From the NCBI GenBank assembly GCA_964504385.1, contig CAZDEF010000062.1:1-14417 (forward strand): a stretch of 14,417 bases of DNA. The letters are read 5' to 3'. Within the stretch, counting starts at the first letter, position 1. The number at the start of each line of letters is the position of its first letter. A program made the translations under genes and the position numbers. This document shows, one piece after another, positions 1 to 7,138 of the stretch. The DNA comes from Limiplasma sp964504385. GTDB lineage: Bacteria; Bacillota; Clostridia; Christensenellales; Aristaeellaceae. The notes beneath the pieces are model-generated. The model made no database searches. It worked only from the letters and a program-made list of their open reading frames with translations, and was not told where the DNA came from.

Positions 1-297
1 CCGCCCACGGGGGTCAAGGGGTTTACCCCTTGCTCACGCCAGAGCGACCGGGTCGAAGGGCAGGGCCCCTTCGACTGAAGGGAGCGGCGCGCAAGAACGT
101 TCGATGCGGAGGGCAGGCGCGGCGCTTCAGCGCCGCGAATGTCCGGTGCTGCTGGGAGGCGGGGAGTCCAGAGGGGTGTCCCGGGGGGACCGGTGCGGGG
201 TCCCCCCGACATCCCTCTGGCCCTAGCGGAGCGGGCCGCTCCACCGCTCCCCTCGCAAGGGGAGCATCACCCCCACCCGCGCGCGCAGCGCAACAAA
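1..297 (+). repeat. Dispersed multi-hairpin repeat, copy A (left end cut by window)
   Basis: The sequence is nearly identical to copy C (reverse complement of 10835-11262) and, apart from a missing 120-bp module, to copy B (5381-5645). It folds on paper into consecutive hairpins: 15-32 (7-bp stem, TTTA loop), 52-75 (9-bp stem GTCGAAGGG), 118-137 (8-bp perfect stem, TTCA loop), 168-220 (long G/C stem starting CCAGAGGG), 230-242 and 246-265 (8-bp perfect stem). It ends with a CAGCGCAACAAA-like tail. Several frames stay open across it, but these readings are by-products of the repeat. One runs in frame into the gene at 330. I cannot assign it to a named repeat family. Confidence 0.9.
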
Positions 298-329
298 TCA
301 TCCTCTCCACCAACAAGGAGCCATATCTC

Positions 330-1706
330 ATGAAAAAAATCCTCTCCTCCCTCCTCTCCCTCGCCCTCACCCTGAGCCTCCTCGTCCTCCCCCTCGCGCC
401 AGCAGCTTCGGCGGATACCAACGACGGTACCCCCGTCACCCGCTCCAACTTTACCTTCCAGATCAACCTCCATGCCGATGGCTTCCCCAGCGACGGAGCC
501 GCCCACTATGCCGATTGGGAAAACTTCCTGAGTAAACTCTCCCTCTCCGGCACGGCCGATGCACAAAGCTTCCTCTCCCCGTATAGCCGCGTCTACTTCG
601 ACGGCGCCCTGTGCCTCAATGGCGAAAGCAAATTGCCCTTCGTGTATGATGGCTACTATAGCTACCGCTACCTGCGCTCCCCCGCATTGCGCGGCGAACA
701 TCTGCATTTCCAAATGTTCAATTTCTTCCAGTTCATGCTCAAGGGCTATTACTATATGGGCCTGCCCACCAACCTCATCGCCCTGCCCCTCTACCCCGAA
801 GCCGCCATCGAGCTGCTCAATACCTATTGGGGCTACTTCTATTGGGGCGCTGCGGGCGAAGGCAGCCGTACCGTGCCCTATGAAACCATGGCGGAGATCA
901 CCGACGCCCTCAGCCAGATCGCCGCGGAGGATACCAACGATAAACTGTATTACTTCCTCACCTGCCTGCTCAATGACCTGGGCCTGACCGAAACCGTGCA
1001 GGAGCGCCTGTGCTACCTCACCGATTGGCTGGACTACCTCGACCCCGACCAGCTGGGCATGCAGATCGAGGTGGATGGCGAATGCCAGCGCTGGACGCTG
1101 GGCGAGACCGATGTGTTCACGCTGGATGAAACGTCCTTCTCCCTGTACCTGCCGGATGATATGGGCTATGTGTATGCCTTCACCTGCACCCGCAGCGAGG
1201 ATGCGCTCTACGCCCAGTGCACCCTCACCCTGGAGGACGAGGAGCTGGTGGACCTCACCATCGATGTGTCCGGCCTGCTGACCGAAGGCGCGCTGGAGAC
1301 CCAAGGCCATGCCGTGCTCGACCTGACCGGCAGCGCCCTGTACCAGGACTTCACCCCCCTCGCGTTTGATTTCCAGTGCACCCGCTCGGCCGAGACCCTG
1401 CCCTGCGCCTTCGCGCTGAATGTGGACTGGCTCCACCCCCAGACCGGCCTGCCCGCCGTGGGCTATACCTACCGCGCAGACCTGCAGGAAATGCCCGCCG
1501 AAACTGTGTATGACCTGTACTACGACCATCAGGACGACTTCTTCCACCTCAACGAAAGCTTTATGGCAGAGTACCGCGAACGCTACCTGCCCACCATCGC
1601 GCTTTCGCTGGTTCCCTTTGCGCTGGAAATGCCCGCGGGCGTCATCAGCGATACCTATGCTTTTGCACAGGAGACGGGCATATTGGCCTTCTTCGGCATT
1701 GAATAA
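330..1706 (+). CDS. Secreted protein of unknown function
   Basis: This 458-residue protein begins with a textbook Sec signal peptide: Lys-Lys after the Met, a leucine-rich core at residues 5-20, and a likely cleavage site after AASA near residue 29. No lipobox cysteine is present, so a soluble exported protein is expected. The mature part is acidic and rich in Tyr, Phe and Asp. Residues about 100-170 are aromatic and probably helical. The second half has alternating hydrophobic/polar runs suggesting beta sheet, and it ends in a moderately hydrophobic tail. No enzyme or wall-binding motif was recognised. The ATG at 330 has AAGGAG 11 bases upstream. The reading frame stays open back to position 30, but that part is the hairpin repeat, so it is excluded. 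The next gene starts 15 bases after the stop, suggesting an operon with the GntR regulator. The CDS is confident; its function is unknown. Confidence 0.85.
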   Translation: MKKILSSLLSLALTLSLLVLPLAPAASADTNDGTPVTRSNFTFQINLHADGFPSDGAAHYADWENFLSKLSLSGTADAQSFLSPYSRVYFDGALCLNGESKLPFVYDGYYSYRYLRSPALRGEHLHFQMFNFFQFMLKGYYYMGLPTNLIALPLYPEAAIELLNTYWGYFYWGAAGEGSRTVPYETMAEITDALSQIAAEDTNDKLYYFLTCLLNDLGLTETVQERLCYLTDWLDYLDPDQLGMQIEVDGECQRWTLGETDVFTLDETSFSLYLPDDMGYVYAFTCTRSEDALYAQCTLTLEDEELVDLTIDVSGLLTEGALETQGHAVLDLTGSALYQDFTPLAFDFQCTRSAETLPCAFALNVDWLHPQTGLPAVGYTYRADLQEMPAETVYDLYYDHQDDFFHLNESFMAEYRERYLPTIALSLVPFALEMPAGVISDTYAFAQETGILAFFGIE

Positions 1707-1721
1707 ACGGGGAGGATATCC

Positions 1722-2438
1722 ATGCAGGACAGACCATTGGAAAAAAAGAGCCAGAGCCCGCTGTATCAGCAGCTGATGAGCCGGCTGAAGAACGACATCG
1801 TGGCGGGCGTGTACCCCGCCGGGGCGCGCATCCCCTCCGAGCAGGTGCTGTGCGATACCTACCGCGTGAGCCGCGTGACCGTGCGCAAGGCCATGCTGGA
1901 CCTGGTGCAGGAGGGCATGCTGGTGCGCCGGCAGGGCAAGGGCACCTTTGTGGCGTGCGAGCGCATCCAGCGCGACCTGCAGCAGATCACCAGCTTTTCA
2001 CAGGCGTGCCGCCAGATGGGGCACAAGGCCGCCTCCCGCCTGATCAGCGCCGAAGTGACCCCCGCCGTGGGCGACGACGCCGAGCGGCTGGGCCTGCCGG
2101 AGGACAGCCTGCTGGTGGAGATCTGCCGCCTGCGCCTGTGCGACGGTGAACCCGTGATGCTGGAGATCAACCGCTACCCGGAGCGCTACGCCTTCCTGCT
2201 GGAGGAGGACGCGGAGCAGCCGCTGTACGATGTGCTGGCCCGCCATGGGCTGAAGCCCTCGTCCGCCGTGCACGATATCGCGCTGGGCCACGCCACGCCG
2301 CTGGTGAGCCGCCACCTGTGCTGCGCGCAGGGCGACGCGCTGCTGCTGCTGGACGAGCTGGTGCTGGATCAGCACGGCGAGCCGCTGCACCTGAGCCGCC
2401 AGTGGATCCGCGGCGACAAGTACACCTTCCGCATTTGA
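1722..2438 (+). CDS. GntR-family transcriptional regulator, HutC/UTRA type
   Basis: This 238-residue protein has the standard two-domain layout. A winged helix lies at about residues 10-78 with the family signatures PLYQQL, IPSEQVLC, SRVTVRKAM and the wing GKGTFV. A UTRA ligand-binding domain fills residues about 95-235. In the family this domain binds small effectors such as sugars, amino sugars or histidine derivatives and releases DNA. The ATG is preceded by GGGGAGGA at good spacing. The gene sits 15 bases after the secreted-protein gene and 19 bases before the NYN nuclease gene, so it is probably co-transcribed and may regulate its own operon. No sugar transporter or catabolic enzyme is nearby, so the ligand cannot be guessed. 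The regulator class is secure and the regulon is unknown. Confidence 0.93.
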   Translation: MQDRPLEKKSQSPLYQQLMSRLKNDIVAGVYPAGARIPSEQVLCDTYRVSRVTVRKAMLDLVQEGMLVRRQGKGTFVACERIQRDLQQITSFSQACRQMGHKAASRLISAEVTPAVGDDAERLGLPEDSLLVEICRLRLCDGEPVMLEINRYPERYAFLLEEDAEQPLYDVLARHGLKPSSAVHDIALGHATPLVSRHLCCAQGDALLLLDELVLDQHGEPLHLSRQWIRGDKYTFRI

Positions 2439-2457
2439 CAAAGGGGGAAAGCAAGCC

Positions 2458-3447
2458 ATGGCAAAATTCGCCCTGTTTGTGGATCTGGAAAACTGCGGCG
2501 CAAAGGTGGACACCCTGCTGTCCGTGCTGGAAAAGGTGAAGATCCGCGGCGACATCCTGCTGGGCAAGGTGTACGGCTACACCGACCAGTACTCCGACCT
2601 GAAGGAAGTGCTGCTGAGCAATACCTTCACCGTGGTGCCCAGCCTGCGCTACGGCATCAGCCAGAAGAACAACGCCGACATCCAGCTGGTGATCGACGCG
2701 CTGGAGGTGGCCTTCACCAACCCGCTCATCGACAGCTTCTGCATCGTTTCCGGCGACAGCGACTACACCCCGCTGGTGGGCAGGCTCAAGAGCATGGGCA
2801 AGTTCGTGCTGGGCATCAGCCGCAGCGCCGCCGCCAGCACCATCTTCATCAATGCGTGCAACGAGTTCCAGTTCCTCGAAAACGTGGGCGGCCGCACCCG
2901 CAAGCCCACCGGCAAAAAGAAGGCCGCCGCCGATAAGGAGCCGCTGGACGATCAGGAGCTGAACAAGCTGCTCACCGGTATTCTGGAGGAGCAGACCGAC
3001 AAGGACGAGCTGTACGCCAGCGAGCTGAAGGGCATCCTGCTGCGCCTGCGCCCGGACTTCAACGAAAAATCCTACGGCTGCGCCACCTTCGGCAAGCTGC
3101 TGGACAAGCTGAGCCGCCAGTACGGCGGGCTGGCCATCCACAGCGATAACTTCAACGTGACCGTGTCGCTGGCGCAGCAGGGCAAGGACGCCGAGCCCGC
3201 GCAGGAGATCAGCCGCGACAACTGGCGCGCCCTGCTGGGCGAGCAGCTGGCCCGCTACAAGGAGGAGGGCTTCGAGCGCATCAACCCCTCCATCCTCAAG
3301 GCGGACATTCAGGCCAGCTACCCCGCCTTCTCCGAAAAGGCGCTGGGCTTCAAGCGCTTCAGCGATCTGCTGCGCGCCATGGAGAAGGACAAGCTCATCA
3401 CCGTGGAATGGGACGAGCAGCGCAACATGCTCATCCGCGTATCCTGA
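2458..3447 (+). CDS. NYN (PIN-like) ribonuclease with two OST-HTH/LOTUS domains
   Basis: The N-terminal NYN/LabA-like domain covers residues about 1-145. It keeps the acidic cluster of the fold: D9 and N12 in FVDLENCG, D74 in KNNADIQL, and D100/D102 in VSGDSDYTPL. A basic linker rich in Lys and Arg follows (145-162). Two OST-HTH/LOTUS modules come next, at about 166-238 and 253-328. Each has the typical run of helices ending in an aromatic F-x-x-L-L segment and a short strand. NYN domains are metal-dependent RNases and LOTUS modules bind RNA, so an RNA-processing or RNA-decay role is inferred. GGGGGAAAG precedes the ATG. The gene sits between gntR and nadE in an apparent operon (19- and 43-base gaps). 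The substrate is unknown. Confidence 0.92.
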   Translation: MAKFALFVDLENCGAKVDTLLSVLEKVKIRGDILLGKVYGYTDQYSDLKEVLLSNTFTVVPSLRYGISQKNNADIQLVIDALEVAFTNPLIDSFCIVSGDSDYTPLVGRLKSMGKFVLGISRSAAASTIFINACNEFQFLENVGGRTRKPTGKKKAAADKEPLDDQELNKLLTGILEEQTDKDELYASELKGILLRLRPDFNEKSYGCATFGKLLDKLSRQYGGLAIHSDNFNVTVSLAQQGKDAEPAQEISRDNWRALLGEQLARYKEEGFERINPSILKADIQASYPAFSEKALGFKRFSDLLRAMEKDKLITVEWDEQRNMLIRVS

Positions 3448-3490
3448 ATCCCCCCCGAACTGTAAAGCAAAAAAAGAGAGGCGAGCGTTT

Positions 3491-5338
3491 ATGCCCAAAG
3501 GTTTCTTCCGTGTAGCCGCTGCCAGCGTGCCCGTGCATCTGGGCGATGTACAGGCCAATGTGCAGCAGATCCTGTCCGCCATGGAGCAGCTGCGCAAGCA
3601 GGGCGTGCAGGCGGCTGTGTTCCCTCAGCTGTGCCTGACCGGCGCCACGCTGGGCGACCTGTACACCCGTCCGGCGCTGCAGCGCGCCGCGTGGCGCGGG
3701 CTGGAGACCGTGGCCCGCAAGACCAACCGCATGGCGGTGGTGGTGGGGCTGCCGGTGATGTGGAAGGGGCAGCTGTACAACTGCGCCGCTGTGTGCCACG
3801 GCGGCGCGGTGCAGGGGCTGATCCCGCAGATGAACACCGCAGGCACGCCGTTTGCCAGCGGCAAGAGCCTGTTTGAGGAGATGGAGATCAGCAGCGGCGA
3901 GTGCTTGCTCACACCGGATATGCTGTTCGCCATGGGCGATATCCGCTTCGGCGTGGAGCTGGGGCAGGACGGCTGCAGCCTGCCGCCCAGAAGCAGCGGG
4001 CTGGCGCAGGCCGGGGCAGACGTGGTGCTGCACCTATCGGACGATGCGGCGCAGACAGGGCGGCAGCGCAGCCGCGAAGAATGGATGCGCCGGCAAAGCG
4101 CGGCGCTGCACATGGGCTATGTGTACGCGGGCGCGGGCTTTGGCGAAAGCACGGGCGACCATGTGTACGACGGCGCCACCCTTGTGTGCGAGGACGGCGA
4201 TGTGCTGGCGCAGGGCGAGCGCTACAGCATGCAGGGCGGCGCGGCGATCGCCGATGTGGACGTGGACGCGCTGCGCAGCCGCCGCCAGCAGGATGTGAAC
4301 TTCCGCCGCGCCCCCGACACGGACCTGTGCTCGCACGAGCTGATCGGCATGACCGAGGCCATGCTGCCGCTGCGGCGCGTGGTGGATCCCCTGCCCTTTG
4401 TGCCCAAGGACGATGCGGGGCTGGAGGAGATCGTGCAGATCCAGTGCACGGGCTTGGCCACGCGCCTGCGGGCCATTCAAGGCCAGCATGTGGTGATCGG
4501 CGTATCCGGCGGGCTGGATTCCACGCTGGCGCTGCTGGTGGCGGCGCGCACGTTCGATCAGCTGGGGCTGAGCCGCGCGGGCATCCACGCCATCACCATG
4601 CCGGGCATGGGCACCGGCGCGCGCACCAAGGGCAACGCCGACCGGCTGATGCAGGCGCTGGGCGTATCCGCCAGCGAGATCAGCATTGCACCGGCGGTGC
4701 GGCAGCACTTTGCGGACATCGGCCACCCGGAGGATCAGCACGACGTGACCTACGAAAACGCGCAGGCGCGCGAGCGCACGCAGATCCTGATGGACTACGC
4801 CAACCGCGTGGGCGGCATCGTGCTGGGCACGGGCGACCTGAGCGAGGAGGCGCTGGGCTTCTGCACCTACAACGGCGACCACATGAGCATGTACAATGTG
4901 AACTGCACCGTGACCAAGACCTGTCTGCGCAGCCTGACGCGCTACCTGAGCGCGCACAGTTTCGGCGCGGAGGTAGCGGCCATCTGTCAGGATGTGGTGG
5001 ACACGCCCGTGAGCCCGGAGCTGCTGCCCGCGGCGGAGGGCGAGCTGAACCAGCGCACGGAGGACATTTTGGGCGATTACGCTCTGCACGATTTTTACCT
5101 TTACCATTTCATGCGCGACGGCGCGGACGGCGAGCGGCTGAAGCTGCTGGCGCAGTGCGCGTTCGGCGCGGCGTACAGCCCCGATCAGCTGGACAAGCAG
5201 CTATCCACCTTCTGGAGCCGTTTCCGCACGCAGCAGTTCAAGCGCAGCTGCGCCCCGGACGGCCCGCAGACCGGCCCCGTGAGCCTGAGCCCCCGCGGCG
5301 GCTGGGCCATGCCGGGGGATTTGGGGAAGATGGAGTGA
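3491..5338 (+). CDS. nadE: NAD+ synthetase, glutamine-dependent architecture with inactive-looking glutaminase domain
   Basis: This 615-residue protein has the two-domain form: an N-terminal nitrilase/CN-hydrolase glutaminase fold (about 5-290) and a C-terminal ATP pyrophosphatase NAD+ synthetase (about 315-590). The synthetase keeps the P-loop SGGLDST (339-345), GTGDLSEEALG, YNGDHMSMYNVN and the following TKT. It should therefore adenylate nicotinate adenine dinucleotide and amidate it to NAD+. In the glutaminase half all three catalytic positions are changed. FPELCLTG reads FPQLCLTG (Q46), the PK motif reads IPQM (Q113), and VEICED reads VELGQD (G158). The domain length and surrounding motifs are retained, so this is substitution rather than decay. 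Free ammonia or a partner glutaminase is the inferred nitrogen source. It is the last gene of the forward cluster, starting 43 bases after the NYN gene. Confidence 0.93.
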   Translation: MPKGFFRVAAASVPVHLGDVQANVQQILSAMEQLRKQGVQAAVFPQLCLTGATLGDLYTRPALQRAAWRGLETVARKTNRMAVVVGLPVMWKGQLYNCAAVCHGGAVQGLIPQMNTAGTPFASGKSLFEEMEISSGECLLTPDMLFAMGDIRFGVELGQDGCSLPPRSSGLAQAGADVVLHLSDDAAQTGRQRSREEWMRRQSAALHMGYVYAGAGFGESTGDHVYDGATLVCEDGDVLAQGERYSMQGGAAIADVDVDALRSRRQQDVNFRRAPDTDLCSHELIGMTEAMLPLRRVVDPLPFVPKDDAGLEEIVQIQCTGLATRLRAIQGQHVVIGVSGGLDSTLALLVAARTFDQLGLSRAGIHAITMPGMGTGARTKGNADRLMQALGVSASEISIAPAVRQHFADIGHPEDQHDVTYENAQARERTQILMDYANRVGGIVLGTGDLSEEALGFCTYNGDHMSMYNVNCTVTKTCLRSLTRYLSAHSFGAEVAAICQDVVDTPVSPELLPAAEGELNQRTEDILGDYALHDFYLYHFMRDGADGERLKLLAQCAFGAAYSPDQLDKQLSTFWSRFRTQQFKRSCAPDGPQTGPVSLSPRGGWAMPGDLGKME

Positions 5339-5379
5339 GGGGTGGGGGAACTGCCTTTCGGCTATCCCCCTGCCCCCCC
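5339..5379 (+). other. G/C hairpin just after nadE stop
   Basis: A G-rich arm (5339-5349) can pair imperfectly with the C-rich run at 5365-5378, with a small inner GCC-TTTC-GGC hairpin. No T tract follows, so it is not a standard intrinsic terminator. It could protect the 3' end of the nadE mRNA or belong to the outer part of repeat copy B. Confidence 0.4.
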
Positions 5380-5380
5380 A

Positions 5381-5645
5381 CAAGTAGCCCCGCTCTGCCG
5401 AAGACAGAAGTAGGGTGGGTCTCGCCGCGTCTGCGGAAAACGCAACCCTTTCCTTAGAAAAGTTACCTCCCACGGGGGGTCAAGGGGTTTACCCCTTGCT
5501 CACGCCAGAGCGACCGGGTCGAAGGGCAGGGCCCCTTCGACTGAAGGGAGCGGCGCGCAAGAACGTTAGAAGCGGAGCGGGCCGCTCCTCCGCTCACCCT
5601 GCAAGGGGAGCAACCTCCCCACCAGCGCACAGTGCAACAAACAAA
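5381..5645 (+). repeat. Dispersed multi-hairpin repeat, copy B (internal module missing)
   Basis: The left part (5381-5435, containing CAAGTAGCCC and CTCGCCGCGTCTGCG) matches the outer part of copy C. From about 5477 to 5567 it is essentially identical to copy A. The 120-bp module holding the TTCA hairpin and the long G/C hairpin is absent. The junction falls at a single AGCGGAG, whereas copies A and C have GCGGAG at both ends of the module. The right end keeps the GAGCG/CGCTC hairpin, a GCAAGGGGAGC half-hairpin and the GTGCAACAAAC tail. It lies in the sense orientation downstream of nadE. Confidence 0.9.
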
Positions 5646-5693
5646 AGAAGTACACAACTCCCCCCGCCCGCACCAGCACTCCCCCCCAAGCTC

Positions 5694-5731
5694 CACAAAA
5701 AAAGCCCCCTACAACAGGGGGGCTTTTTTTC
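5694..5731. terminator. Bidirectional intrinsic terminator between nadE and prs
   Basis: The stem GCCCCCT (5704-5710) pairs with AGGGGGGC (5716-5723) around a short ACAAC loop. It is flanked by seven A on the left and seven T on the right, so it can stop transcription in both directions. It lies 5 bases after the prs stop on the minus strand and also ends any read-through from nadE and repeat B. Confidence 0.9.
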
Positions 5732-5736
5732 ATCCT

Positions 5737-6951
5737 TTACACCAACCGAAACCCGTTCTGCGTCTGCCGTTCCTGATAGCGGGCCAGCAGGGCCTTGATG
5801 CGGTTGTAGGGATCCAGCAGGCCGCTCACGCTGCGGTCGTGGTTCAGGGTGGCGATGATGTAGGAAATGTACTTGCTCATGTCCGCCTGCGCAAACCACG
5901 GCGCCTCGCGCAGCTCGGGGCTGGAGTAGGTCAGGTTGGTGGAGATCACGCCCGCCAGCAGGCCTTCTTCGTAGGCGCGGTGGAACGCCTCCAGGCCGTT
6001 GGTGAACAGGGCGAACGTCACGCCCGCAAAGATGCGGTTGGCCTTGCGCAGCTTCAATTCGCGCGCCAAGTCCAGAATGCTCTCGCCGGAGGAGAGGATG
6101 TCGTCGGAAACAAAGATGTCCTTGCCTTCCACGCTCTCGCCCAGATATTCGTGCGCAATGATGGGGTTGCGGCCGTTCACCACGCGGGTGTAGTCGCGGC
6201 GCTTGTAGAACATGCCCATGTCGATGCCCAGCACGGAGCTGTAGTAAATGTTGCGGTCCAGCGCGCCTTCGTCCGGGCTCACGATCATCATGTGCTCGCG
6301 GTCGATGCACAGATCCTCGTGCTTGCGGAACAGCGCCTTCAGCAGCTGGTAGCTGGGCATCACGCTGTCAAACCCGCTCAGGGGGATGGCGTTCTGCACG
6401 CGGGGGTCGTGCGCATCGAAGGTGATGAGGTTGCTCACGCCCATGTTCACCAGCTCCTGCAGCATCAGCGCGCAGTCCAGGCTTTCGCGGCGGGTGCGGC
6501 GGTGCTGACGGCCTTCGTACAGCAGCGGCATGATGATGTTGATGCGGCGCGCCTTGCCCGCGATGGCGGCAATGATGCGCTTGAGGTCCTGGTAGTGATC
6601 GTCCGGAGACATGGGTACCTCGCGGCCGTACATTTTGTAGGTCACGTTGTACGCGCCGATATCGCACAGGATGAAGATATCGTAGCCGCGCACGCTGTTT
6701 TTGATCATGCCCTTGCCTTCGCCGGTGCCGAAGCGGGGGCAGCTCACGTCGATCAGGAAGTCCTTGCGGTTGGCGCCCAGCAGGGTGTACAGGGGGGTGT
6801 CCTCCAGCGCCGCCTGCTGCTCGTGCCATTTCATCAGCCAGTCATTGACCTTCTGGCCCAGCTCTTCGCAGCCGGGCATGGCGATGAGGCCGAGGGGTGC
6901 CAGGGGCGTGGTCAGAAGGTCGTTGTTCCAGTTGCTCACAAAGTCCGTCAC
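5737..6951 (-). CDS. prs: Ribose-phosphate pyrophosphokinase (PRPP synthetase), clostridial long form
   Basis: The enzyme makes PRPP from ribose 5-phosphate and ATP for nucleotide, NAD, His and Trp synthesis. With the GTG start at 6951 it is 404 residues, longer than the usual ~315. It keeps recognisable landmarks: the ATP-site RQHRRTRRES (148-157), TFDAHDP (177-183), SPDEGALDRN (225-234), the flap lysine in YKRRD (about 249-253) and the PRPP loop SDDILSSGES (282-291). The loop differs from the common DDMIDTAGT form. I chose the GTG because AAAGGAGAA ends 6 bases before it. That motif would lie inside the coding region if the upstream in-frame TTG at 6972 were used. The gene converges on nadE and diverges from the YlbJ-like gene. 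Confidence 0.88.
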   Translation of the reverse strand: MTDFVSNWNNDLLTTPLAPLGLIAMPGCEELGQKVNDWLMKWHEQQAALEDTPLYTLLGANRKDFLIDVSCPRFGTGEGKGMIKNSVRGYDIFILCDIGAYNVTYKMYGREVPMSPDDHYQDLKRIIAAIAGKARRINIIMPLLYEGRQHRRTRRESLDCALMLQELVNMGVSNLITFDAHDPRVQNAIPLSGFDSVMPSYQLLKALFRKHEDLCIDREHMMIVSPDEGALDRNIYYSSVLGIDMGMFYKRRDYTRVVNGRNPIIAHEYLGESVEGKDIFVSDDILSSGESILDLARELKLRKANRIFAGVTFALFTNGLEAFHRAYEEGLLAGVISTNLTYSSPELREAPWFAQADMSKYISYIIATLNHDRSVSGLLDPYNRIKALLARYQERQTQNGFRLV

Positions 6952-7004
6952 AATCCATTCTCCTTTATTCAATTCATCATGGGTATAGACAGAGAATCAA
7001 TGTT

Positions 7005-7026
7005 AGTATACCGCAGAACGGCTGCG
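7005..7026 (-). promoter_or_regulatory. Possible prs promoter -10 with adjacent palindrome
   Basis: On the minus strand TATACT (7010-7005) lies about 54 bases upstream of the prs GTG. Directly upstream of it is the inverted repeat CGCAG-N5-CTGCG (7012-7026), which fills the normal spacer and could be an operator. No good -35 hexamer is visible at 16-18 bases, so the promoter is tentative. Confidence 0.4.
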
Positions 7027-7047
7027 AAAGAAAGAGACAAGTGGAGA

Positions 7048-7060
7048 TTTGTCGAAATTT
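7048..7060. promoter_or_regulatory. Spo0A-box-like site in the prs/ylbJ-like divergent gap
   Basis: TTTGTCGAAATTT contains TGTCGAA, the core of the Spo0A box, 79 bases before the YlbJ-like start. A single 7-mer is expected by chance about once or twice in a window of this size, so the evidence is contextual only: the downstream gene resembles a sporulation gene. Confidence 0.25.
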
Positions 7061-7138
7061 GTGTGAACATTTGGTTTTGGGGCAGTGTTCCTTGTGTATA
7101 TTTCCGCATAGGCTACCTCCAGAGAGGGGGGAGGCCGC

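Noticed and set aside
30..329. In-frame 100-codon N-terminal extension of the secreted protein
   Set aside because: The extension is the hairpin repeat. The same translation recurs in copies B and C, and a perfect signal peptide starts at 330 with its own SD.
5339..5379. Intrinsic terminator right after nadE
   Set aside because: The hairpin has no T tract; the real terminator is at 5694-5731.
6949..6972. TTG at 6972 as start of prs
   Set aside because: The SD AAAGGAGAA would fall inside the coding region. The GTG at 6951 is correctly spaced from it.
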